15,719 nucleotides of DNA, from assembly GCA_958436045.1 (NCBI GenBank), contig CAUBIP010000037.1:1-15719 (forward strand). The letters run 5' to 3'. The notes below the pieces were generated by a model. That model searched no databases and was not told where the DNA came from. It saw only the letters and a program-made list of their open reading frames with translations. Both the position numbers and the translations under genes were made by a program. Below are positions 6,135-13,750 of this stretch, one piece after another. Position 1 is the stretch's first letter, and every line of letters starts with the position of its first letter. The stretch comes from an uncultured Oscillospiraceae bacterium (GTDB lineage Bacteria; Bacillota; Clostridia; Oscillospirales; Oscillospiraceae).

Positions 6135-6671
6135 ATGGAAAATTTCAAGGAAAAAGACTATAAAGTTTTCGAATTATTCGCGCAGCAGTGGGCGCTTGTG
6201 ACCGCCGGTTCGCTGGCGCATTATAATACCTGCACAATCGGCTGGGGCAGCCTGGGGAACCTCTGGGGGCGCGCAGGCAAAACCCGGCCGACCGTCACAG
6301 TTTATGTGCATCCGGCCCGTTACACCAGCGAGTTTTTAAAAAGCAGCGACACGTTCACCGTCAGCTTTTATCCCCAAAGCCGTAAGCAAGCGTTGGGTTA
6401 CCTCGGGTCCCATTCTGGCCGGGATGGCGATAAGGTCGCCGTGGCCGGTCTGACGCCTGTCACATTTGGGCAAGGTGTGACGTTCCAGGAAGCCAATTTA
6501 ACATTTCTCTGCAAAAAGCTGTATCAGCACCAGTTTTCCAAGAAAGATCTCGCACCGGAAGTACAAGCGGATTACGCCGCCCGGCCAGAGGTATATCCAG
6601 ATCTCAAGGGCAGCTGGCAGCCACATATTGTTTTTGTCGGCGAGATCATTGCCGTCAAAGACGAGAGATGA
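6135..6671 (+). CDS. Flavin reductase-like (FMN-binding split-barrel) protein
   Basis: This 178-aa protein has the flavin reductase-like split-barrel pattern: WALVTAGS (residues 19-26), then CTIGWGSLGNLWG (33-45), RPTVTVYVHPARYTSEFL (51-68), FTVSFYP (75-81) and LGYLGSHSGRDGDK (89-102). Members bind FMN and use NAD(P)H or pass electrons to partner proteins; the exact substrate here is unknown. I start it at the ATG at 6135; a GTG three codons earlier is possible, and neither has a strong ribosome binding site, which suggests coupling to the DUF6440 gene 12 nt upstream. It ends about 90 nt before a strong hairpin terminator. The family identification is good; the physiological role is open. Confidence 0.87.
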   Translation: MENFKEKDYKVFELFAQQWALVTAGSLAHYNTCTIGWGSLGNLWGRAGKTRPTVTVYVHPARYTSEFLKSSDTFTVSFYPQSRKQALGYLGSHSGRDGDKVAVAGLTPVTFGQGVTFQEANLTFLCKKLYQHQFSKKDLAPEVQADYAARPEVYPDLKGSWQPHIVFVGEIIAVKDER

Positions 6672-6762
6672 CCCCAGAAGTCAAAGCAGAAAATGCTGCC
6701 CGCGATCACAACACCATCCAGCGCCGCGCCCGCAGCCATCTTTTGCAGGGGCGCAAAAACAT

Positions 6763-6797
6763 GCAGCCGGTACCGCGCATCAGGCGGCACCGGCTGC
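6763..6797. terminator. Bidirectional intrinsic terminator between convergent units
   Basis: A long GC stem, GCAGCCGGT paired with ACCGGCTGC, contains a further CCGC/GCGG pairing. It is followed by TTTGTTGCTTT on the plus strand and by GTTTTTG on the minus strand. It can end both the flavin reductase transcript and the leftward der-gpsA transcript. Confidence 0.75.
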
Positions 6798-6850
6798 TTT
6801 GTTGCTTTCTGGGCTTTGCAAGGCCCCTAGGTTTGTAAATCGAAATTCTA

Positions 6851-7867
6851 TCACGCCTGCGGCGTAGGCTGCTCCCAGCCTGCGTCCTCGACTTCGTTGT
6901 TTTTCTGCCGGTGCATCAGATCAAACAGGGCCTCGCTTGCCGGCTTGTCCTCATAGAGCACCTGGTAGGCCTCCTCTGCGATGGGCATGCTGACGCCTGC
7001 CTTCCGGGCCAGCTCCACGGCAGATTTTGTGGCATAATAGCCCTCGACGACCGCGCCGACCTCCTTCATCGCCTCCTGGGCCGTCTTGCCCTGGCCGATG
7101 AGAATCCCAGCCCGGCGGTTCCGGGAGAACATGGAGGTGCAGGTGACGATCAGGTCCCCCACCCCGGCAAGGCCCGCAAACGTCGCCGGGCGAGAGCCCA
7201 GGGCGACACCTAGGCGGGCCGTCTCCGTCAGGCCGCGGGTCATGAGAAGCGCCTTGGTATTATCGCCGTACTCCAGCCCGTCACAAATCCCGGCGCACAG
7301 GGCGATGACATTCTTGAGTGCCGCCGCCAATTCAACACCGATGACGTCGGGGCTGCCATAGACCCGGAAACGGCGGCTCATAAATGTATCTTGCACTAGG
7401 TCCGCCAAGCGCTTATCCGCACAGGCCGCAACGCAGCCGGTGGGCACGCCCCGGGCGACCTCTTCCGCGTGACTCGGGCCGGAGAGAACTGCGACGGTCT
7501 TCCCCGTGATCTCCGAGACGATCTCGGACATCCGCTTACCCGTATCCGCCTCGATGCCCTTTGTCACAGAGACGACGACCGTCTCCGGCTCCAGATACGG
7601 CGCGATTCGCATGGCCGTCTGCCGGACTGCAAACGACGGCGTTGCCATGACGACCATCCCCATGCCCCTGACGCAGGCCGGGTCACTGGTGCAGGCGATG
7701 ACATCCGGCAGCACGACCCCCTTGAGAAACGGGTTCTCCCGGGCGTGGTCCAGCCGTTCGCTCTCCTGCTGGGTATGGGACCACAGGGTCACCTGGTGAC
7801 CGTTATTATGCAGCACGATGGCCAGGGCCGTCCCCCAGCCGCCGCTGCCGATGACTGCGATCTTCAT
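6851..7867 (-). CDS. gpsA: Glycerol-3-phosphate dehydrogenase [NAD(P)+]
   Basis: This 338-aa cytoplasmic enzyme reduces dihydroxyacetone phosphate to sn-glycerol-3-phosphate for phospholipid synthesis. It shows the Rossmann GSGGWGTA at 7-14, SGPSHAEEVA at 129-138, the catalytic lysine K185 in AALKN, GLAGVGDLIVTC at 232-243 and SRNRRAG at 248-254. Length is normal for GpsA. The ATG at 7867 lies 15 nt after the der stop, so it is the second gene of a der-gpsA operon. In many Firmicutes plsY sits between these two; it is absent here. The C-terminal tail after residue 322 is a short polar extension with no conserved feature. Confidence 0.98.
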   Translation of the reverse strand: MKIAVIGSGGWGTALAIVLHNNGHQVTLWSHTQQESERLDHARENPFLKGVVLPDVIACTSDPACVRGMGMVVMATPSFAVRQTAMRIAPYLEPETVVVSVTKGIEADTGKRMSEIVSEITGKTVAVLSGPSHAEEVARGVPTGCVAACADKRLADLVQDTFMSRRFRVYGSPDVIGVELAAALKNVIALCAGICDGLEYGDNTKALLMTRGLTETARLGVALGSRPATFAGLAGVGDLIVTCTSMFSRNRRAGILIGQGKTAQEAMKEVGAVVEGYYATKSAVELARKAGVSMPIAEEAYQVLYEDKPASEALFDLMHRQKNNEVEDAGWEQPTPQA

Positions 7868-7882
7868 AACGTTCGCACCTCC

Positions 7883-9211
7883 TCAGGCGTCCCGGTCGCC
7901 CTTTTGGCGAACGGTGATCTTGATCGGCGTCCCCTCCAGGCCGAACACAGCGCGGATCTGGTTTTCCAGATAGCGCTGGTACGAGAAATGGAACAGCCGG
8001 GCGTCGTTGCAGAAAAAGACGAAGTGGGGCGGCTTGACGCCGACCTGCGTCATATAATAGATCTTCAGGCGGCGGCCCTTGTCCGTCGGCGGCTGCACCC
8101 GGGCCGTCGCATCCTCCAGGATATTGTTCAGCATCCCGGTGGTGATGCGCATGGCACTGTTGGCCGCAACAGAATTGATCGCCTCAAAGAGCCGGTTCAC
8201 CCGCTGCCCCGTCAGGGCGGAGAGGAACAGCACCGGCGCATAGGTCATAAAGCCCAGGTCCCGGCGGATGGCGGCGGTTTTCTCGTCCATCGTCTTTGTC
8301 TCTTTTTCGACGGTATCCCATTTATTGGCCACGATGATGCACGCCTTGCCCGCCTCATGGGCCAGGCCCGCGATCTTTGTATCCTGCTCTGTCACGCCCT
8401 CGTTGGCGTCGATCAAAATCAGGCAGACGTCGCAGCGGTCGATGGCCTGGATGGAGCGCATATTGGAATAGCGCTCGATGGCGTCATCCACCTTGGACTT
8501 GCGGCGCATCCCGGCGGTGTCGATGAGCAGGTAGCGGCCCGATTCGTTTTCATAATACGTGTCGATGGCATCCCGCGTCGTCCCGGCGACGTTGGAAACG
8601 ATGACCCGCTCATGACCGAGAATCTTATTGAGCAGGCTGGATTTTCCGACATTCGGCTTGCCGACAATGGCGACCTTGATGATATCCGGGTCGACTTCCT
8701 CCTCCGTCTCCGGCGGGAAATGCTCGACGCAGAAGTCCAGCAGCTCCCCCGTCCCATGGCCGTGAATGGCCGAGACCTCGATGGGGTCGCCTAGGCCCAG
8801 GCCGTAGAATTCATAGACCTCCGGATTGACCGGGCCGACTGCGTCGCATTTATTGACCGCCACAACCACCGGCTTTTTGCTGCGCTTGAGCATCGTCGCA
8901 ACTTCCTGGTCCGCCGCCGTCATGCCGACACGGACGTCGGTCACCATAATGATCACATCCGCCACCTCGATGGCGATCTCCGCCTGGCGGCGCATAAACA
9001 GCAGCATCTGGCTGTCCGTCGACGGCTCGATGCCGCCGGTGTCGATCAGATCAAAGGTCCGGCCATTCCAGTCGCACAGGCCGTAGATCCTGTCCCGTGT
9101 GACGCCGGGGGTGTCCTCTACAATCGCGGTCCGGCGGCCGGTCAGCTTATTAAACAGCATGGATTTGCCCACATTCGGGCGGCCGACGATCGCAACAACA
9201 GGTTTTGCCAT
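7883..9211 (-). CDS. der: Ribosome-associated GTPase Der (EngA)
   Basis: This 442-aa protein has tandem GTPase domains needed for 50S subunit assembly. Domain 1 has GRPNVGKS (10-17), DTGG (57-60) and NKCD (120-123). Domain 2 has GKPNVGKS (184-191), DTAG (231-234) and NKWD (296-299). The C-terminal 90 residues form the KH-like domain. I start at the ATG at 9211, with GGAGG 7 nt upstream; the frame runs eight codons further, but that stretch holds the ribosome binding site. It has its own promoter after the rpmF terminator and is followed by gpsA. Confidence 0.98.
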   Translation of the reverse strand: MAKPVVAIVGRPNVGKSMLFNKLTGRRTAIVEDTPGVTRDRIYGLCDWNGRTFDLIDTGGIEPSTDSQMLLFMRRQAEIAIEVADVIIMVTDVRVGMTAADQEVATMLKRSKKPVVVAVNKCDAVGPVNPEVYEFYGLGLGDPIEVSAIHGHGTGELLDFCVEHFPPETEEEVDPDIIKVAIVGKPNVGKSSLLNKILGHERVIVSNVAGTTRDAIDTYYENESGRYLLIDTAGMRRKSKVDDAIERYSNMRSIQAIDRCDVCLILIDANEGVTEQDTKIAGLAHEAGKACIIVANKWDTVEKETKTMDEKTAAIRRDLGFMTYAPVLFLSALTGQRVNRLFEAINSVAANSAMRITTGMLNNILEDATARVQPPTDKGRRLKIYYMTQVGVKPPHFVFFCNDARLFHFSYQRYLENQIRAVFGLEGTPIKITVRQKGDRDA

Positions 9212-9286
9212 ACCGTCGCCTCCTTTTTCTTTCATTTTGCACCGATGCGGACAAGCCGCGGCGCATTTTTCCTAGGAATGATACGA

Positions 9287-9316
9287 ATTATACATATTAT
9301 GCCAAGAAACCGGCAA
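9287..9316 (-). promoter_or_regulatory. Promoter of der-gpsA
   Basis: On the minus strand a perfect TATAAT (9287-9292) lies 18 nt downstream of TTGCCG (9311-9316). It sits between the rpmF terminator and der, about 75 nt before the der start. Confidence 0.65.
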
Positions 9317-9330
9317 AAAATCAAGCAAAG

Positions 9331-9360
9331 AAAAAAGAGAAAGGCAAAACGCCTTCCTCT
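9331..9360 (-). terminator. Intrinsic terminator of rpmF
   Basis: On the minus strand AGAGGAAGGC pairs with GCCTTTCTCT (10 bp with one G-U pair) around a GTTTT loop, followed by six T residues overlapping the stem end. It lies about 47 nt past the rpmF stop. Confidence 0.75.
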
Positions 9361-9406
9361 TCTCTCATTACCAGCTTTTCCGCGCCACAGGCGCTTCCTC
9401 TGGGAA

Positions 9407-9592
9407 TCATTTTGCTTCTACAGCAATGACTTCACGTCCGTTATAGGTACCGCAGCTTCTGCAAGCTCTATGGGGCAAACGGGGTTCGCCGCACTTCGGG
9501 CAAGCTACCACACCGGGGATCGTAAGTTTCCAATGGGAATTGCGTCTCTTGTCTCTTCTTGCCTTGGATACTTTTCTCTTCGGAACAGCCAT
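9407..9592 (-). CDS. rpmF: 50S ribosomal protein L32
   Basis: This 61-aa basic protein starts MAVPKRKVSKARRDKRR, typical of bacterial L32. It has a four-cysteine zinc site at C31, C34, C44 and C47, so it is the zinc-containing (C+) form. AGGAGG lies 7 nt before the ATG. It is 45 nt downstream of the YceD/DUF177 gene, the usual partner of rpmF, and is followed by an intrinsic terminator. The usual downstream neighbours plsX and fab genes are absent. Confidence 0.98.
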   Translation of the reverse strand: MAVPKRKVSKARRDKRRNSHWKLTIPGVVACPKCGEPRLPHRACRSCGTYNGREVIAVEAK

Positions 9593-9637
9593 CGTGACAC
9601 CTCCTTGGTCTGAATGCTTTACAGCATAGTGTTTCTT

Positions 9638-10150
9638 TTATTGTTCTTTTTCTGTCAGGAGCTGCTTGAGTACAGCCAGGCGGGGATCCGACTCCTGTTG
9701 GCACTTGCACGTCTCCCGGTTCAGATTTGCACCGCACCGGCAGCAAAGGCCCTTGCAATCCTCCGCGCACAGCAGCCTGGAGCCCATTTGCAGCACGAAC
9801 GAGGTCGTGATGATATCCTCCAGATCTGCGCTGTTTCCCTGCAGCAGAAATACCCATTCGTCTTCGTTTTCCTCGTCTTCCAGTTCTGTCACCAGAATGG
9901 CTTCCAGGGGGAACGTGACGTCGCGGGTAAACGGCTCGGCACAGCGGTCACAGATGCCGTCCAGATGGGCGTGCACCGCGCCTTCCAGCTGCAGAACACC
10001 TGCGACATTGCGCACCGTTCCCTCCGCTGTGACAGGCTCCTTCGCCGGGCAGCAGCTTCCAAACTGCAGATCACTCAGATCAAGGCTCGTTTGAAACGCA
10101 GTCTGCTTGCCGGGCGCGTCTATCAGCTTTGATAAATCCAGCAGCATCAT
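9638..10150 (-). CDS. YceD family (DUF177) protein
   Basis: This 170-aa protein contains the DUF177 core, with GVLQLEGAVHAHLDGICDRCAEPF across residues 51-74 broken by the CxxC at 67-70, an acidic middle (88-98), and a second cysteine-rich stretch LCAEDCKGLCCRCGANLN (127-144). YceD homologues are encoded next to rpmF in most bacteria and are linked to 23S rRNA or large-subunit maturation. The cysteine clusters suggest metal binding, an inference. The start could be either of two adjacent ATG codons (10150 or 10147) after GGAG; the TTG-started longer frame lies in the leader. It has a near-consensus promoter and is cotranscribed with rpmF. Confidence 0.93.
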   Translation of the reverse strand: MMLLDLSKLIDAPGKQTAFQTSLDLSDLQFGSCCPAKEPVTAEGTVRNVAGVLQLEGAVHAHLDGICDRCAEPFTRDVTFPLEAILVTELEDEENEDEWVFLLQGNSADLEDIITTSFVLQMGSRLLCAEDCKGLCCRCGANLNRETCKCQQESDPRLAVLKQLLTEKEQ

Positions 10151-10182
10151 ACAAACTCCAATCCGCAGCCATGTCAAAGTCC

Positions 10183-10203
10183 TTGCATGTCATAGTCATG
10201 CAA
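10183..10203. other. Inverted repeat at the 5' end of the yceD-rpmF transcript
   Basis: Arms TTGCATG and CATGCAA are separated by 7 nt, starting about 6 nt after the -10 box. In RNA this forms a 7-bp hairpin at the extreme 5' end of the leader; as DNA it could be an operator. Nothing else in the sequence decides between these. Confidence 0.5.
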
Positions 10204-10208
10204 AAAGT

Positions 10209-10237
10209 ATTATACCGTGCAAGAAAACATTTGTCAA
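10209..10237 (-). promoter_or_regulatory. Strong promoter of yceD-rpmF
   Basis: On the minus strand, perfect TTGACA (10232-10237) and perfect TATAAT (10209-10214) are separated by 17 nt. This is a full consensus sigma-A promoter, consistent with high expression of a ribosomal protein operon. Confidence 0.88.
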
Positions 10238-10280
10238 ACAATTTTTTAGCTGCAAGAAAAATATTTGCCGTCTTCCCGCG

Positions 10281-10490
10281 TTAATTCTGTTTTTTCTTTT
10301 TGAGCGGGTGCTTTTCCCCGTTTTCGTCCACAAGATATGTGTTGTCCAGCTGCGCCTGCAGATTCTGCCGCACGGCGGCGATATAAATCTTCCGCAGCCG
10401 GTCCCGCTCTTCAGCTTCTTCCGGGGTGAGGCCCTCGGCCTTGGCCTTGTGGGCCAGTTCGTTGATGCGCTTTACCGTTTCTTCGATCAT
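10281..10490 (-). CDS. DUF896 family (YnzC-like) small protein
   Basis: This 69-aa protein begins MIEETVKRINELAHKAKAEG, followed by a charged helix, QLDNTYLVDENGE and a lysine-rich tail. This matches the DUF896/YnzC family of short helical-hairpin Firmicutes proteins of unknown function. The family N terminus and a GGGG-type site 8-9 nt upstream favour the ATG at 10490; a GTG three codons earlier overlaps the previous stop as GTGA and could also be used. It directly follows the beta-propeller lipoprotein gene (5-nt gap) and is presumably translated from the same transcript. No catalytic residues are evident. Confidence 0.88.
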   Translation of the reverse strand: MIEETVKRINELAHKAKAEGLTPEEAEERDRLRKIYIAAVRQNLQAQLDNTYLVDENGEKHPLKKKKQN

Positions 10491-10495
10491 AGCCG

Positions 10496-12355
10496 TCACC
10501 CCACCGCGATATCCGCCTGGCCGACGCTCTGGCCGTCTGAAGCCTGAACAACGGTGCAGCCCCCGGGGGACGTCACATAGAGCAGGTCTCCAGCGCGCAG
10601 CACGCGGGTCGCATCCGTCACGCTGACGGCGACCTCGCCGATCTCGGTAATGGCATCGTCCGCCACGCGGAAGAGCAGGAGCGTACCGTCGCCCGGCAGC
10701 GCGATGACCCCATCCTCCGGCGAAACCAGGACGCTGCTCAAATGATAGCGGATGTTCAGATAATTCTGCCCGTAATTTGCCTCCGCAACGGTCTTGAGCG
10801 TCGCGCCATCCTGCTCTAACAGCTGCAGCTTGCCGCCCGCCGTCAGGCCCAGGAAGCGGTCGCCATAGCGTAGCAGGATCTCCGCCGGGTCGTTGCCGGA
10901 CAGGGCCTTGCCCATGGCGGGCGCAGTCGGATCGGACAGGTCCAGGGTGTAAACGCCCTCTGCCTTGTCATAGCTGACGGTATAGCCCAGCGTGCCGAGC
11001 AGGCGCTGGTAATAGATTAGGCTGCTGTCGGACAGGCCGGTCAGGCGGCCGACTTCCTGCAGCGTGCCATCCAAAATATGGACTTCATTGGAGAAGCTGT
11101 GCTTGCCCGGCTCCAGATTGGAAAAGCCCATAGAGTCGTCTTCAAACAGGCGGTTTGTATAGCTCTCGGCCATAGTTCCCAGGCGAAGATATCCGCCGTC
11201 ATAGTCCAGCGACGACGCCTCCGGCAGGCGGCCATTGACGCAGGCGGTCTTCTCCAGCCGCAGGCCATCGGTGCAGTGCAGCGATGCGATGAGCGTGATG
11301 GCGTGGCTGTAATAGTCCGTCACCTGGTACTGATTTTCCTTGTATTGCTCCGACTGCTGCATCGCATAGCACCAGCCTGCCAAATAAAGCTTGTCGGCCG
11401 CGGCAAAGCACGGCTGCATCTGCCCTGTCACCGCCAGCGTATCCGTGGCGGTGCCGTTCTGCATCGAGATGGCGCTGAGGACGGTATACACCGGTGCATC
11501 GACCTGGTCGTTCACCAGGATCTTTTCCGCCGGCAGCTGCGCAGTCTGGCCTGCGGCGCCGCAGGTAGGGATAAAGCTGGCAGAGTCCTGCTCGTCCAGA
11601 TTGATGACATAGTCGTCCGTCAGCAGATAGAGCGTGTCGTTTGCCAGATAGGCCGCCCGATAAGACCCGTCCTGCACGAAGTCCGCCACGGCCACCGGGG
11701 CCGCTTTGTCCTGTACATCATAAAGCTTGACATGAGTCTGGCTGACCGTCTCCGAGGACCATTCGCCGTTCTCCCCTGCCACAGTGTTCCAGGCGTAGAC
11801 ATACGTCATAACCGCCGCCAGATCACCGGAGACTGCCACGGCCTGGGCTGTTTCTTCATAATTATCATACCCCGCCGGGTCCGCCGTGACGCCTGTCGAG
11901 GAGACGACGACGGTATCCGCGCCCTGGGCCTGCAGGATCGTCAGTTCGCCGTCCTGCACCTGGTAGAGATAGCCGTTTGCCAGCACCGCCGCGTCCGCCT
12001 GGCTGACACCCTCGGGCAGCTGACGCGTATCATTGCTCTGCTCGCCGTAGTTCCCGGCGTAGGACGGGCGGTCGCCAGAGGCGAAAAATTCATCGACCAC
12101 GCCGACATTTTCCGCGCTGGAATACGCGTCGCCATTGATGACGCCTGCCAGAAGCTGGGCAAGCTCGTCGTAGCTTTCTGCCGGGGTCAGAGAATAATTC
12201 TCCATCTCAAACGCTGGGGGCGTCTTCCCCCCGCTCCCCTGCTGCGGGCCGTTGCTGCCGGCATCGTCGCTGCCTTTGCCGCTGCAGCCTGCCAGCGACA
12301 GGGTCAATAAAGCAATTGCCAGTATATATGCAATAAATTTCTTATAAAAATTCAT
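10496..12355 (-). CDS. Secreted beta-propeller domain lipoprotein
   Basis: This is a 619-aa exported lipoprotein. The N terminus has two lysines (5-6), a hydrophobic core and the lipobox LAGC with C24 as the lipidated cysteine, followed by a Gly/Ser/Asp linker. The rest is beta-rich with repeated blades, such as a QADAAVLANGYLYQVQDGEL blade near 126, several DLSDPTAPxxG-like and VxLYDVQDKAAPV turns, and a final block of short strands. This fits the COG4880 beta-propeller family (C-terminal beta-propeller distantly related to WD40). Its role is unknown; such proteins are thought to bind ligands or partners at the cell surface. I use the ATG at 12355, with AGGAG 7 nt upstream and a consensus promoter; the frame continues far upstream but overlaps the divergent gene. 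The DUF896 gene follows. Confidence 0.88.
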   Translation of the reverse strand: MNFYKKFIAYILAIALLTLSLAGCSGKGSDDAGSNGPQQGSGGKTPPAFEMENYSLTPAESYDELAQLLAGVINGDAYSSAENVGVVDEFFASGDRPSYAGNYGEQSNDTRQLPEGVSQADAAVLANGYLYQVQDGELTILQAQGADTVVVSSTGVTADPAGYDNYEETAQAVAVSGDLAAVMTYVYAWNTVAGENGEWSSETVSQTHVKLYDVQDKAAPVAVADFVQDGSYRAAYLANDTLYLLTDDYVINLDEQDSASFIPTCGAAGQTAQLPAEKILVNDQVDAPVYTVLSAISMQNGTATDTLAVTGQMQPCFAAADKLYLAGWCYAMQQSEQYKENQYQVTDYYSHAITLIASLHCTDGLRLEKTACVNGRLPEASSLDYDGGYLRLGTMAESYTNRLFEDDSMGFSNLEPGKHSFSNEVHILDGTLQEVGRLTGLSDSSLIYYQRLLGTLGYTVSYDKAEGVYTLDLSDPTAPAMGKALSGNDPAEILLRYGDRFLGLTAGGKLQLLEQDGATLKTVAEANYGQNYLNIRYHLSSVLVSPEDGVIALPGDGTLLLFRVADDAITEIGEVAVSVTDATRVLRAGDLLYVTSPGGCTVVQASDGQSVGQADIAVG

Positions 12356-12377
12356 ATTCGCGCTCCTTTTTTCTTTC

Positions 12378-12406
12378 ATCATACTAAACCTGTCCCCTCC
12401 TGTCAA
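12378..12406 (-). promoter_or_regulatory. Promoter of the beta-propeller lipoprotein gene
   Basis: On the minus strand, perfect TTGACA (12401-12406) and TATGAT (12378-12383) are separated by 17 nt, close upstream of the ATG at 12355. The leader is therefore very short, about 16 nt. Confidence 0.82.
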
Positions 12407-12422
12407 GCCGCTTCGTTTCCTC

Positions 12423-12451
12423 TTGTATCCTGACGGGTTTTCGCCTATAAT
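12423..12451 (+). promoter_or_regulatory. Promoter of the flavoprotein operon
   Basis: A perfect TATAAT (12446-12451) lies 17 nt after a weak TTGTAT (12423-12428). It is back to back with the lipoprotein promoter, only 17 nt from it. A 5-bp GGCGC/GCGCC hairpin at 12490-12503 lies in the leader, just before the ribosome binding site. Confidence 0.65.
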
Positions 12452-12523
12452 GTTCCCAGAAGCTAAAACGACGATCCACGTGATTCCATGGCGCGGCAGC
12501 GCCGGGAAGGAGCGATTTTTTCT

Positions 12524-13750
12524 ATGAACATTGCGATCATCGGCGGCGGCGCAGCGGGGCTTATGGCCGCGCTGGCCGTCCCGCCGCAACATCAGGTCCT
12601 GCTGCTGGAGCGGCAGAGCCGGGTCGGCCGGAAGCTGCTGGCCACCGGCAACGGCCGCTGCAACCTCTCCAATCAAAACCTCACCCCCGCCAATTATCAC
12701 GGCAGCGCGCCAGATTTCGCTCGCTATGCCCTGGCCCAGTTCGGTCCGGCGCAAACGCTGGACTTTTTCCGTGCACTTGGTCTGTTCACTGTCACAGAGC
12801 CCAGTGGCCGGGTTTACCCGATGAGCGACAGCGCCAATAGCGTCGTTGACGTGCTGCGACTGGCGCTGGCCCAGCAAAAAAATGTCCGGCTGGTGTGCGG
12901 CGCGGAAGTGACGGCAATCCGTCCCGGCCCCCCGTTTTGCCTGACGACGGGCGAGGCTCGATACACCGCAGACCGCGTCATCGTCACAGCAGGCGGCGCT
13001 GCAGGCAGCAAGCTGGGCGGCGGGACCGGCGGCTACCAGCTGCTAAAGGCCCTGGGCCACAGCTGCACCAAGCTCTACCCCAGCCTGGCCCAGCTGCGGA
13101 CGGACCCGACCTATCCCCGCTCCCTCAAAGGGGTTCGAGTCGAAGGCGTCGTCACCCTTTACGACGGCAAAAAGCGCCTGGCCCGGCAGCAGGGGGAGAT
13201 TCAATTCACAGAATATGGCGTCAGCGGCCCCGCGGTCTTTGCCATCTCCCGGGCGGCGGCCCCGGCGCGGCCCCAGATGGCCATTGTGCTGGACCTGATG
13301 CCGGAGGTCTCGGCTGCGGCGCTGCAGGCGGCGCTGGCCCAGCGCTGCCAAAGCGCCCCGGACCTGACCTGCGAGGAACTACTGACCGGTATGCTCCACA
13401 ACCGCCTGGGCAGGACCCTGCTGCGCTACGCCGGTTTCTCCCTGGCCCGCCCGCTGGGCAGCCTGAGCGCCGGGGAGCTTGCCTCCATCGCTGCGGCTGT
13501 ACACGCCATGCGCCTGCCCGTCACCGGAAATATGGGCATGGACGCCGCACAGGTGACCGCCGGCGGGATCGCGACAGAGGAATTTGACCCGCGCACAATG
13601 CAAAGCCGTCTGGTGCCCGGACTGTACGCCGCCGGGGAAGTCCTGGATATCGACGGCGACTGCGGCGGCTACAATCTGCAATGGGCCTGGTCCTCCGGAC
13701 ATCTGGCCGGGCAGCTGCGGAAAGGAGGGCGCGCCGATGCTGCAACTTAA
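12524..13750 (+). CDS. HI0933-family (YhiN-like) NAD(P)/FAD-dependent oxidoreductase
   Basis: This 408-aa flavoprotein has the dinucleotide-binding GGGAAG at residues 7-12 and the family hallmark GRKLLATGNGRCNLSN at 35-50. The C-terminal VPGLYAAGEVLDIDGDCGG motif, followed by YNLQWAWSSGHLAG, contacts FAD. These are the defining blocks of the HI0933/BaiN family, whose members are mostly uncharacterised flavin-dependent reductases; one has been linked to bile-acid reduction in gut Clostridia. I start at the ATG at 12524, where the protein meets the family N terminus, with AAGGAG 11 nt upstream. An ATG at 12488 adds twelve residues but has no binding site. It overlaps the next flavoprotein gene by 14 nt, so the pair is translationally coupled. 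Confidence 0.95.
   Translation: MNIAIIGGGAAGLMAALAVPPQHQVLLLERQSRVGRKLLATGNGRCNLSNQNLTPANYHGSAPDFARYALAQFGPAQTLDFFRALGLFTVTEPSGRVYPMSDSANSVVDVLRLALAQQKNVRLVCGAEVTAIRPGPPFCLTTGEARYTADRVIVTAGGAAGSKLGGGTGGYQLLKALGHSCTKLYPSLAQLRTDPTYPRSLKGVRVEGVVTLYDGKKRLARQQGEIQFTEYGVSGPAVFAISRAAAPARPQMAIVLDLMPEVSAAALQAALAQRCQSAPDLTCEELLTGMLHNRLGRTLLRYAGFSLARPLGSLSAGELASIAAAVHAMRLPVTGNMGMDAAQVTAGGIATEEFDPRTMQSRLVPGLYAAGEVLDIDGDCGGYNLQWAWSSGHLAGQLRKGGRADAAT

Noticed and set aside
7469..8794. Long plus-strand open frame (441 codons) opposite gpsA and der
   Set aside because: It spans two well-identified genes on the other strand and its translation is Arg/Asp/His-rich shadow sequence.
9365..9400. GCGCC/GGCGC hairpin just past rpmF as the terminator
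   Set aside because: It is not followed by a T run; the hairpin at 9331-9360 with six T residues is the better terminator.
11078..12310. Plus-strand open frame (410 codons) opposite the beta-propeller lipoprotein
   Set aside because: The minus-strand gene has promoter, ribosome binding site, signal peptide and lipobox; this frame has none of these.
12488..12523. Alternative ATG adding 12 residues to the HI0933 flavoprotein
   Set aside because: No ribosome binding site precedes it, and the added stretch contains the site that serves the ATG at 12524.
12356..12877. N-terminal extension of the beta-propeller frame
   Set aside because: It would overlap the divergent HI0933 gene and both promoters; the lipoprotein signal peptide begins at 12355.
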